DNA of 41,715 nt from Flavobacterium sp. ov086 (lineage in GTDB: Bacteria > Bacteroidota > Bacteroidia > Flavobacteriales > Flavobacteriaceae). A program made the position numbers and the translations under genes. A model generated the notes under the pieces. It saw only the letters and a list, made by a program, of their open reading frames with translations, ran no database searches and was not told the origin of the DNA. Location of the stretch: positions 1 through 41,715 of the forward strand of contig NZ_FZNL01000037.1 in the NCBI RefSeq assembly GCF_900187965.1, given 5' to 3'. Positions 35,514 through 41,715 of this stretch are shown here, in pieces (the stretch's first letter is position 1; each line of letters starts with the position of its first letter).

Positions 35514-36677
35514 ATGAATATAAACATCAATGAGACTGAAATGCTTTTAAGTGTTGCAGAGGAAATGGCTTTTTACGGCTACAAGTATGCCGCATTTCCT
35601 TGTGATGTAATAACTGATCCCGATACCATTGAGTTCTTTATGAACTCATGGGATGCAATGGAACATTGTTATGCGATGACTACTGATAGAGACTATTTTA
35701 AGAGTATGACCATAGATTCACTTAAAAATGATTTAAATATAGTGATGCAGAGCGGTATTGACCTTTATAGCAGCGAGAAATTGGATCTTACTGAATTTGT
35801 CCGATTGGAAAGAGAAAAGAAAGAACTATTTGAAAACAACTTAAATACAAACATTATGAATGAGACTAATTTAAAATACCTGAAAGACCAGCTGAAATAT
35901 ACTGGATTTGGAGAAACTTTCGATACTGAATTGAAAGAAAACATGCTGAAAGGAGATAAGGATTTTAAAATCATGCACACCGGCATTATGAACAATGGCG
36001 TCCCAAACAGAGATACCGTAACGGTTGAGCTGAACTTCAAGAAGTCAGACCAGACTGATATGTACTTTTTTAATTCCTATCATGTGAATCTTCAAAAAGA
36101 AGAAAACAAGCCGGGACTGCAGCAGACCTTTTACATCAATAATGATGCAACCAGCATTACACTCAAGGAAGCTTATAATTTAATGGAAGGCCGTTCGGTA
36201 AATAAGGATCTTAAAACTAAAGAAGGAGAAAGTTACAATTCTTGGTTAAAATTCGATTTTAAACAGACAGACAATTCCGGAAATTTTAAGATTAACCATT
36301 ACCATCAGAATTACGGCTATGATCTGGAAGCAAGCCTTGAGAAGCATTCCATAAAAGAACTCAGTACGCCGCAATATAAGGAAGACCTTGTAAATTCCCT
36401 TAAAAAAGGAAATCTGCAGTCTGTGACTTTTGTTGTCAGCGGCGTTGAAAGCAAAATGTTCGTGGAAGCAAATCCGCAGTTTAAGACTCTTAATGTATAT
36501 GACGGAAACCTCCAGCGCATCAATCATCGAGAAAGCAAAGATGAGAAAAAATCTGAAGGAGAAAAAACTTCAGAAAAGCAATCTGACAAAAAACAGTCTG
36601 AGACCACTGAGGAGAATAGTGAAACTCCTTCCGCGAACAAACCCAAAAAAAGAAAACAGCAGTCTAATTCTGTTTAG
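35514..36677 (+). CDS. ICE-associated protein of unknown function, DUF3945-like C-terminus (paralogue 1)
   Basis: A 387-aa soluble protein with an acidic N-terminal ~110 residues (MNININETEMLLSVAEEMAF), then a domain shared with the next gene: YNLMEGRSVNKDLKTKEGES, SWLKFDFKQTDNSGNFKIN, YGYDLEASLEKHSIKELSTP and FVEANPQFKTLNVYD. The last ~45 residues are a charged, low-complexity Lys/Glu/Ser tail. The GRSV and EANPQFKTLNVYD motifs are typical of a family found on Bacteroidota ICEs, sometimes annotated DUF3945; role unknown. It starts 37 bases after traN and shares strand and spacing with the transfer genes. Confidence 0.6.
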   Translation: MNININETEMLLSVAEEMAFYGYKYAAFPCDVITDPDTIEFFMNSWDAMEHCYAMTTDRDYFKSMTIDSLKNDLNIVMQSGIDLYSSEKLDLTEFVRLEREKKELFENNLNTNIMNETNLKYLKDQLKYTGFGETFDTELKENMLKGDKDFKIMHTGIMNNGVPNRDTVTVELNFKKSDQTDMYFFNSYHVNLQKEENKPGLQQTFYINNDATSITLKEAYNLMEGRSVNKDLKTKEGESYNSWLKFDFKQTDNSGNFKINHYHQNYGYDLEASLEKHSIKELSTPQYKEDLVNSLKKGNLQSVTFVVSGVESKMFVEANPQFKTLNVYDGNLQRINHRESKDEKKSEGEKTSEKQSDKKQSETTEENSETPSANKPKKRKQQSNSV

Positions 36678-36702
36678 AGATTTAAAAATAATTAAAGCTT
36701 AA

Positions 36703-37728
36703 ATGATGAACCCGCAGTTTCCCGTAAATAGAGTAGAAATGGAATTCAGCCAATGGAAAGCAAGAGAGGAGCGTTTCAATACGCTGTTTTCAATTACTCC
36801 GGCAGAAAACAGATCTTTATTAGCCGAGAAACTGCGCCAGTTCGATAGAATCAGAACAAAATACAAATCTTCAAAAAATATTGAGGAACAGCATACGCTT
36901 CGAATCCTTAAAATGGAAATCCATAGGATGTCAAAACAATTATATCCAAGTCTCATTTCACGTATCCTGAGGAAAATAATCACCAGCACGCAAAATCAGC
37001 TTTCACTTCGCAGTGAGGCAAAAAAAGACGAAAGAAACTTCAATTCGCTTAACGAGGAAGTGCAGCGTATCGGCTTTCCTGATTTATCCGAAAAATTAAA
37101 AAATCTTATTGACAAAGAACAGGAAAATTTTAGCATTCCTATATCCTACTACATTAATGAAAAAGAAAAGATTACTCATACTCTTTCGTTTTCAAAAAAT
37201 GCCGAAGGGCATTTTGAGCTCGATGGATTTAAAAGCAGCCTGCAGAATAATTCTGCACCAGAAGACAGCAGGGATTATTACTTTAAAAATGGGCAGGAAC
37301 GCAATTTTAAACTTAATGAAGTTTATAATTTATTGTCAGGCCGTTCTGTAGAGCATAACCAATCTTGGTTCCAGCTCGACTTTAATGATAAAGACGCTTC
37401 GGGCAATTATCACTTAAAAGAATTTCGAAATGAATATGCTTATGATTTAGAAAAGACTTTAAAGGCCATTCCTTTAAAAGAGATATCTAATACATATGAA
37501 ATGGAGAAACTAAAACATGCTTTAAGACAGGGTGACAGAGTATCTGCTGTGCTGATTAAAAATGGACGAGAAAATCAGATTTATATAGAGGCCAATCCGC
37601 AGTTTAGATCATTGAATATCTATGACCGGCATTTTCGTAAATTCCAGACAGCTTCATCAAAAAACCAGGCAGCAACATTCCCGAAACAATCTGTCCAAAA
37701 AGGAATAAAATCTAAAATACAGCAGTGA
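36703..37728 (+). CDS. ICE-associated protein of unknown function (paralogue 2)
   Basis: A 341-aa soluble protein with a helical, basic N-terminal ~110 residues. Its C-terminal half is homologous to the previous gene: FKLNEVYNLLSGRSV / SWFQLDFNDKDASGNYHL / YAYDLEKTLKAIPLKEIS / YIEANPQFRSLNIYD against the matching segments of paralogue 1. The two genes therefore arose by tandem duplication followed by replacement or divergence of the N-terminal part. The stop overlaps the ATG of the next small gene (TGATG at 37726-37730). Function unknown; ATG codons at 36703 and 36706 are both possible starts. Confidence 0.6.
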   Translation: MMNPQFPVNRVEMEFSQWKAREERFNTLFSITPAENRSLLAEKLRQFDRIRTKYKSSKNIEEQHTLRILKMEIHRMSKQLYPSLISRILRKIITSTQNQLSLRSEAKKDERNFNSLNEEVQRIGFPDLSEKLKNLIDKEQENFSIPISYYINEKEKITHTLSFSKNAEGHFELDGFKSSLQNNSAPEDSRDYYFKNGQERNFKLNEVYNLLSGRSVEHNQSWFQLDFNDKDASGNYHLKEFRNEYAYDLEKTLKAIPLKEISNTYEMEKLKHALRQGDRVSAVLIKNGRENQIYIEANPQFRSLNIYDRHFRKFQTASSKNQAATFPKQSVQKGIKSKIQQ

Positions 37729-38012
37729 TGGAACAATTAAATCCTTTAACGGAATTCTTTAGATCCATAGAAAAAGACCAGCGCATCAGCATTACCCATA
37801 TTGGAATTTTTGCGGCACTGCTTCAATTCAGAACAAATCAAGGCAATATCAATCCTATCAAAGCCTACAGGCATGAAATTATGAAAATAGCAAAAATAAC
37901 CGGCCCTGTCACGTATCACAGGTGCATAAAAGACTTAAATGAATACGGCTATATAAACTATGTCCCCAAAAAAAATAGAAATCAAAAAAGTGTCATTTAT
38001 TTTCTCGTTTAA
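37728..38012 (+). CDS. Small winged-helix-like ICE protein
   Basis: A 94-aa protein starting MEQLNPLTEFFRSIEKDQRI; the ATG at 37728 overlaps the stop of the previous gene (TGATG), which makes it a better start than the GTG at 37725. It continues SITHIGIFAALLQFRT, AYRHEIMKIAKITGPVTYHR and CIKDLNEYGYINYVPKKNRN. This is a common small family on Bacteroidota mobile elements. The helix pattern and the GYINY wing suggest a winged-helix DNA-binding protein, probably a regulator. A second, broken copy lies 430 bases downstream (38439-38711). Confidence 0.7.
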   Translation: MEQLNPLTEFFRSIEKDQRISITHIGIFAALLQFRTNQGNINPIKAYRHEIMKIAKITGPVTYHRCIKDLNEYGYINYVPKKNRNQKSVIYFLV

Positions 38013-38280
38013 AAGGCAGGTTCTGACATAGTTTTAAAATTAAACTTAAAGATCGAAATTATCGAAATAATACAATGTAGAGGGTTAAGAAAAACATCTC
38101 TATGAAACTATCACTGCAAGCGGCCCGCATCCCAAATTAATTATTGAATCATCACCAGCCGCAAGAATATGACTTGATTTAGGAGAAAATTTGAATTTCC
38201 TGCTCTTGTTTTTTTAAATATAATTATTGCTCAACTGAAGCAAAAAATTGGTGTATTCCGAACAGCCGTTAGCATTTTTT

Positions 38281-38361
38281 TAGCCCCGATAGAAGTGGAA
38301 ATCCTTTTGTGCCGGGGTTCGGCGCAAAAGATTGAAACGAATAGCGGGAAAAAGCTCCTAA
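38281..38361. ncRNA. Flavo-1-like structured RNA element
   Basis: The sequence has the recurring form AGCCCCGATAGAAGTGG… TCCTTTTGTGCC-GGGGTTC-GGCGCAAAAG …AGCGGGAAAAAGCTCC. A stable central hairpin (CTTTTGTGCC / GGCGCAAAAG) is enclosed by an outer stem (AGCCCCG with CGGG…GCT). I recognise this as the abundant flavobacterial intergenic element that I believe is the Flavo-1 RNA family. Transcribed strand is unsure; the minus strand reading (AGGAGC…CGGGGCT followed by a U run) is slightly favoured. It lies in the ~1.1-kb gap between the ICE remnant and the sulfatase gene. Confidence 0.5.
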
Positions 38362-38438
38362 AAATAATATCAAACCTAAAATAATATACCCCCTGATCAC
38401 CTGACCGCTGTTCTATAAACACAGATCCTTATGCTGTA

Positions 38439-38711
38439 AAAAAAACCGCCCCTGTCCGCTTTACATCTGATAAAGGACAGCCCGCCAAGATTACCCATAT
38501 TGGAATTTTTGCGGCACTGCTGCAATTCAGAACTGCTGCAGGTTATATTAATCCTATTAAAGCATACAGGCATGAAATTATGAAGATTGCTAAAATAAGC
38601 GGCCCTGTTACCTACCATAGATGCACCGGAGACCTAAATGATTACGGTTATATAAATTATCTTCCAAAGAGAAATAGAAATCAGAAGAGCATAATTTATT
38701 TCATCGTTTAA
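38439..38711 (+). pseudogene. Broken second copy of the small winged-helix gene
   Basis: Reading the plus strand in the frame of ATT at 38490 gives THIGIFAALLQFRTAAGYIN, then IKAYRHEIMKIAKISGPVTY, HRCTGDLNDYGYINYLPKR and NRNQKSIIYFIV to a TAA at 38709-38711. This is about 85% identical to the intact gene at 37728-38012. The start and first ~20 codons are degraded (…PVRFTSDKGQPAKITHIG, with no ATG in frame), so it is not a functional gene. The divergence shows the duplication is not recent, and it may come from a second related element. Confidence 0.8.
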
Positions 38712-38797
38712 GATTTTACTAAAATTCTCGGTAAAAGACAGCAAAGCTGTTTTTATGAGAAACTTTAGTTCTTTATCTCACGAGTAGATATTTTTTT

Positions 38798-38853
38798 GCC
38801 ACAAAAAGCTTAGGCGTTTTTTAAAGCTATTTCACCACTTTAAGTTTTGTGGC
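38798..38853. repeat. Inverted repeat at the start of the left direct-repeat copy
   Basis: GCCACAAAA (38798-38806) and TTTTGTGGC (38845-38853) pair over 9 bp with a 38-base intervening sequence. The right arm lies in the ~110-bp direct repeat. The copy near 41100 keeps only TTTTGTGGG, so the dyad is specific to the left copy. Confidence 0.5.
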
Positions 38854-38928
38854 AGAATCGTGGCACATGGGTATATTGAAAAACACAATACAACAAAATA
38901 AAGGTGTACCAAGTTTAGGTTCGAAACT
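38819..38928 (+). repeat. Direct repeat flanking the sulfatase gene, left copy
   Basis: The first 49 bases (TTTTAAAGCTATTTCACCAC… to …GAATCGTGGCACA, 38819-38867) match 41074-41122 with 4 differences by eye. After ~45 less similar bases comes AGTTTAGGTTCGAAACT (38912-38928), matching AGTTTAGGTTCGAGACT (41168-41184) with one difference. Both copies have the same orientation and spacing (45 versus 46 bases). Confidence 0.7.
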
Positions 38929-39028
38929 ATTATAGCTCATTTGTTTCCTGAGTGCAACTATAGGGTATATAATAAAACTATTCTCTAAAAGAATTAATTT
39001 ATTATTTGTAATTAAATCAGTATTACAA

Positions 39029-39055
39029 AAAAACCATTCATTAAGAATGGTTTTT
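39029..39055 (-). terminator. Terminator of the sulfatase gene
   Basis: Perfect 11-bp arms AAAAACCATTC (39029-39039) and GAATGGTTTTT (39045-39055) with a 5-base loop. The A tract on the left gives a U tract on the minus-strand RNA. It is 72 bases after the stop of the minus-strand sulfatase gene. Confidence 0.8.
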
Positions 39056-39127
39056 CTACTTTATTAACAAATTTATATTGAAACAAAAATATTGATCAAT
39101 AAGCTTAATCCTTATTTATATTAAAAT

Positions 39128-40723
39128 TTATTTATTGTTTTTTTTAGCATTTTCGTCTATTCTTTTATCAACACTCTTTTCAATTTGATCAATCGTAAAA
39201 CTTGCTGGTGGTTGACTTGGCGGAAATTCGACAAATGTTTCCAGAAACACAGCCGCATGAAGGGTTAATTGCTCCATTAAAAATGGATTTTTGACCCTAA
39301 AATCGTCATATTGATCAGAAACAATATCGGCCCTTTCATAAGGATCCATTCTCAAATTAAATAGTTTAGGTACTCTAAGCGGCGTAAAAGGTTCGTACCA
39401 AACCTTAAATCCACCGGGCGCTCTCATCTCACGATATACCGCTTTCCAATTTCCATATCGATAAGCTACTAATTCCGCATCATCATTAAAATAAGCAAAT
39501 TCATTTCGATTACTTTTTGGAATTTTCCCTGTCAGATAATCAAGCTGATTGTAACCGTCTAAATGTACTTTAAAGTTTTTACCTCCAATAGTTGTTCCTT
39601 TTAAAAGACGTTCTGTTATATTTGTATCACCTGCAGCGGCTAAAAGTGTCGGAAACCAATCAAGCGCTGCAAACATTTCTGTAGATGTCGTTCCTGCCTT
39701 TATATTTCCCGGCCAGCGAACAAATGCGGGAACACGAAATGCTCCTTCCCAATTAGAGTCTTTTTCATTTCTAAAAGGAGTTGTCGCAGCATCAGGCCAG
39801 CTAAATTGATTTGGACCATTATCAGTACTAAAAATAACAATTGTATTTTCTGTAATTTTAAGATCATCTAATGCTTTAAGTAATTTACCAACATTCATAT
39901 CCATCTCAATCATACCATCGGCATATTCATTTCCAACCATTCCGCTCTGTCCTTTCATCGATTCACGAACATGGGTAAATACATGCATGCGTGTAAAATT
40001 CATCCATGTAAAAAAAGGTTTATTACCCTGCGCTTGCTTTTTAATAAATTCGATACAAGCTGCTGTTGTCTCGTCATCGATCGTTTCCATTCTTTTTTTT
40101 GTCAATGGGCCTGTATCTTCTATTTTACCACCGGCATAAGTATGAAGGACCCCACGCGGACTACTTGTCTTAATAAACAAAGGATCATCTTTTGGCCAAA
40201 GTTCTCTTTCAGGCTCCTCTTCAGCATTTAAATGATAGAGATTACCAAAAAATTCATCAAAACCATGATTGGTAGGTAAATACTCATCACGATCACCTAA
40301 ATGGTTTTTACCAAATTGTCCCGTAGCATATCCTAATGGCTTTAAAGCCTGAGCAATAGTAATATCACGTGATTGAAGACCAACTGCCACACCTGGAAGA
40401 CCAACTTTGGACAATCCTGTACGTTTGGCACATTGTCCTGTTATTAAGGATGCTCTACCAGCAGTACAACTGTTTTCAGCGTAATAATCTGTAAATTTCA
40501 TTCCTTCAGTTCCAAGTCTGTCTATATTAGGCGTCATATAACCAACTACCCCTAAACCGTACGCGCTAATATTAGTCTGACCAACATCATCTCCATAAAT
40601 TATTAAAATGTTAGGTTTTGATTTATTGTTTTGTGCTGTACCAGTTAGTGAAATTCCAAACAATAAAAGTAAAATAAATTTCATAGCTGTTTTTGACCTG
40701 ATTATTTTTTTTGGCGAATTCAT
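39128..40723 (-). CDS. Secreted sulfatase (arylsulfatase family)
   Basis: A 531-aa protein of the S1 sulfatase family. A signal peptide is visible (KFILLLLFGISLTGTAQ, about residues 15-31); an alternative ATG at 40684 (MKFILL…) would give a more usual signal peptide length. The catalytic signature is CTAGR (in ENSCTAGRASLITGQ), where the Cys is converted to formylglycine by a maturase (C-x-A-x-R rule). Metal-ligand motifs are NILIIYGDD near the N-terminus and FSTDNGPN in the middle. The family hydrolyses sulfate esters of polysaccharides, glycans or aryl compounds; the substrate cannot be told. No SusC/D, maturase or glycoside hydrolase is adjacent. It lies alone between two direct repeats. 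Confidence 0.9.
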   Translation of the reverse strand: MNSPKKIIRSKTAMKFILLLLFGISLTGTAQNNKSKPNILIIYGDDVGQTNISAYGLGVVGYMTPNIDRLGTEGMKFTDYYAENSCTAGRASLITGQCAKRTGLSKVGLPGVAVGLQSRDITIAQALKPLGYATGQFGKNHLGDRDEYLPTNHGFDEFFGNLYHLNAEEEPERELWPKDDPLFIKTSSPRGVLHTYAGGKIEDTGPLTKKRMETIDDETTAACIEFIKKQAQGNKPFFTWMNFTRMHVFTHVRESMKGQSGMVGNEYADGMIEMDMNVGKLLKALDDLKITENTIVIFSTDNGPNQFSWPDAATTPFRNEKDSNWEGAFRVPAFVRWPGNIKAGTTSTEMFAALDWFPTLLAAAGDTNITERLLKGTTIGGKNFKVHLDGYNQLDYLTGKIPKSNRNEFAYFNDDAELVAYRYGNWKAVYREMRAPGGFKVWYEPFTPLRVPKLFNLRMDPYERADIVSDQYDDFRVKNPFLMEQLTLHAAVFLETFVEFPPSQPPASFTIDQIEKSVDKRIDENAKKNNK

Positions 40724-40795
40724 TAGGCTTTTTTTTTAAGTTAATTAAAACACATATAAAATTAACAATGATCTGTATTCCAATAGTTATAACAT

Positions 40796-40836
40796 AAAAA
40801 AAACACGTTCCAAATTATAATTTGGAACGTGTTTTT
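40796..40836. terminator. Perfect 38-bp palindrome, terminator-like
   Basis: AAAAACACGTTCCAAATTA (40799-40817) followed immediately by its exact reverse complement (40818-40836), with an A run from 40796 and a T run to 40836, so it works on both strands. It lies 73 bases upstream of the sulfatase start, with no gene reading into it from the right within 560 bases. It may be the terminator of a lost gene. Confidence 0.7.
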
Positions 40837-41073
40837 AGATACCAGTTTGACAATAGTATTTTAAACTAATATGTATAACTACCAATAAATATAAAAATTC
40901 AGTGCGATAATATCGAAATAATCTTCAATAAAATGTTTAGATTATTTGAATACTTCTCACTACGACCTTAAATTAAGATTACTTAAAAAATGAGGTTTTA
41001 AGTTTTCCTGCAAAATCATGGTAAAGAGAATTTTGTAGCTCTCTCCGATTATACCATAGAAAAACAAGGAGAA

Positions 41074-41184
41074 TTTTAAAGATATTTCACCATTCTAAGT
41101 TTTGTGGGAGAATCGTGGCACAAACTATTTTTAACAATTAAGAATCCAGTAAAAATAAGGTCTAGCGAGTTTAGGTTCGAGACT
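41074..41184 (+). repeat. Direct repeat flanking the sulfatase gene, right copy
   Basis: Right copy of the ~110-bp repeat at 38819-38928 (same orientation, about 2.26 kb apart). It ends in GTTTAGGTTCGAGACTTAGAC, in which TTAGG-TTCGAGA-CTTAG can form a T-arm-like stem-loop. Between 40837 and 41398 I see no gene; the region holds this repeat, the tRNA-end-like fragment and its terminator. Confidence 0.7.
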
Positions 41185-41208
41185 TAGACTGTTTATTTTA
41201 TTTTTAGT

Positions 41209-41233
41209 AGGTTCGAGTCCCTTTCCCGCTACT
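41209..41233 (+). other. tRNA 3'-end-like fragment (T-loop plus acceptor strand)
   Basis: AGGTTCGAGTCCC followed by TTTCCCGCTA has the form of the 3' end of a tRNA (T-loop TTCGAGT, then a 3' acceptor strand TCCCGCT and discriminator A, with no CCA encoded). No complete cloverleaf can be built upstream: the expected 5' acceptor AGCGGGA is not found within 100 bases. It is followed 11 bases later by a strong terminator, as a tRNA gene would be. It is best read as the tRNA fragment left at one end of an integrated element. Confidence 0.4.
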
Positions 41234-41243
41234 AAGAAAAATT

Positions 41244-41279
41244 AAAAGCCGAGAAATCTAGATTTCTCGGCTTTTTTTG
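41244..41279 (+). terminator. Perfect 32-bp palindromic terminator
   Basis: AAAAGCCGAGAAATCT (41244-41259) followed directly by its reverse complement (41260-41275) and continuing T residues to 41278. It is placed just after the tRNA-end-like fragment. Confidence 0.85.
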
Positions 41280-41398
41280 TGGTTCGAAAAATCTTGTTTC
41301 AATTTCTTAAAAATCTAAACGCCCTGTATTTTCAAGGAAAAATGGTTCGAGTCTCGTTAGGGTAAATTATTCAACAAGATATTTATCTATTTAAAAAA

Positions 41399-41715
41399 TC
41401 AAGTCCAAAAATAAATCTTTAAAACAGCAGTAAAAACAACTAAACTTTTACTGAAACAGATTGTCCATCTGTTTAATCTTTTAAGATGAGTTCTGAGTGT
41501 CAAATTTTTCCTTTCAATATGGTTTGTCCCAAAACGTTTTACCGAATGTAGTTTCTCATCAATCAGATACCTGTAATTTTTAAGTCTGTCCGTAAATATC
41601 TTTTTAGCTTCGGATAGTTTTAAAGTATCCAGAACTCGGCTTAGAGTTTTGTTGGTTCGTTTGCCAACATTAAAACTCACAACTGTTTTAGAATTCTTGT
41701 CCAATGCATAAACCA
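41399..41715 (-). CDS. IS1-family transposase, C-terminal part, running off the window
   Basis: About 105 codons are visible. The frame is open to the window edge (…VYALDKNSKTVVSFNVGKRT), so the N-terminus lies beyond 41715; the TTG at 41704 is not a real start. Features of the IS1 InsB C-terminal half are LDKNSKTVVSFNVGKRT (first catalytic-region strand), IFTDRLKNYRYLI (the 'TD...Y' Asp), and the diagnostic RFGTNHIERKNLTLRTHLKR followed by WTICFSKSLVVF (the 'NHIER.N..LR…FSKS' region with the catalytic Glu). It ends with a normal stop at 41399. Whether the element is intact cannot be told. Confidence 0.85.
   Translation of the reverse strand, partial: VYALDKNSKTVVSFNVGKRTNKTLSRVLDTLKLSEAKKIFTDRLKNYRYLIDEKLHSVKRFGTNHIERKNLTLRTHLKRLNRWTICFSKSLVVFTAVLKIYFWT

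Noticed and set aside
37725..37727. GTG start of the small winged-helix gene
   Set aside because: The ATG at 37728 overlaps the upstream stop (TGATG) and matches the usual family start.
38231..38422. 63-codon minus-strand frame
   Set aside because: It spans the Flavo-1-like element, so the reading frame is a by-product of that structured sequence.
1..41715. CRISPR array
   Set aside because: No regularly spaced repeats of 24-40 bases were seen on either strand, and no cas genes are present.

Overview
The window looks like chromosomal DNA of a Flavobacterium or a close relative (Bacteroidota). The evidence is a low-G+C backbone with typical family members (DUF3995, a secreted Cys-rich CarboxypepD_reg-like protein, a DUF6252-like lipoprotein), A/T-rich leaders without Shine-Dalgarno sequences, a Flavo-1-like RNA element, and conjugation genes of the Bacteroides/Flavobacterium CTn (TraJ-TraN) type. 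All assignments come from reading motifs by eye; no database search was run.

Layout. (1) 1-7190 is backbone: the 5' part of an IS3-type OrfA at the left edge, then a minus-strand block corA > pta > ackA > DUF3995 (magnesium channel plus the acetyl-CoA/acetyl-P/acetate pathway), a lipoprotein and a membrane protein, separated by clear hairpin terminators. (2) 7540-9128 is a very A/T-rich two-gene cassette, a soluble unknown overlapping a four-helix membrane protein. (3) 9339-13176 is a minus-strand pair, a SMEK-domain P-loop NTPase of 1092 aa followed by a small helical protein. (4) 13349-16553 is the DNA-processing module of an integrative conjugative element (ICE): RadC-like JAB protein, PcfJ, PcfK, a DUF7222-like protein and SSB. 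(5) 16996-30758 is a dense set of likely defence genes: an OLD-type TOPRIM nuclease with a UvrD helicase (Gabija architecture, plus strand), then on the minus strand a possible DarT-like ADP-ribosyltransferase, a PLD-family nuclease, a HEPN/Toprim protein, an unknown helical protein, and a 1759-codon P-loop NTPase with a predicted N-terminal nuclease domain that resembles an Avs/STAND sensor. (6) 30946-38012 holds the transfer genes. A 5'-truncated mobC (coupling protein) and a 5'-truncated traJ meet head to head at about 31820-31845, followed by traK, traL, traM, traN, two tandem paralogues and a small winged-helix protein. The ICE has therefore lost mobA, mobB, traA-traI and everything in between, and no integrase is visible. 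(7) 38013-41398 is a junction zone: Flavo-1-like element, a broken second copy of the winged-helix gene, a secreted sulfatase gene framed by two ~110-bp direct repeats, and a tRNA 3'-end-like fragment followed by a perfect palindromic terminator. An IS1-family transposase runs off the right edge.

Interpretation. The ICE appears immobilised by deletion and kept as a carrier of immune cassettes placed between its conserved modules (between ssb and mobC, and possibly beyond radC). The most novel material is the minus-strand run at 21058-30758, the SMEK-NTPase/small-protein pair, and the soluble/4-TM pair at 7540-9128. None of the three can be matched by eye to a named, characterised system, and each is organised like one.
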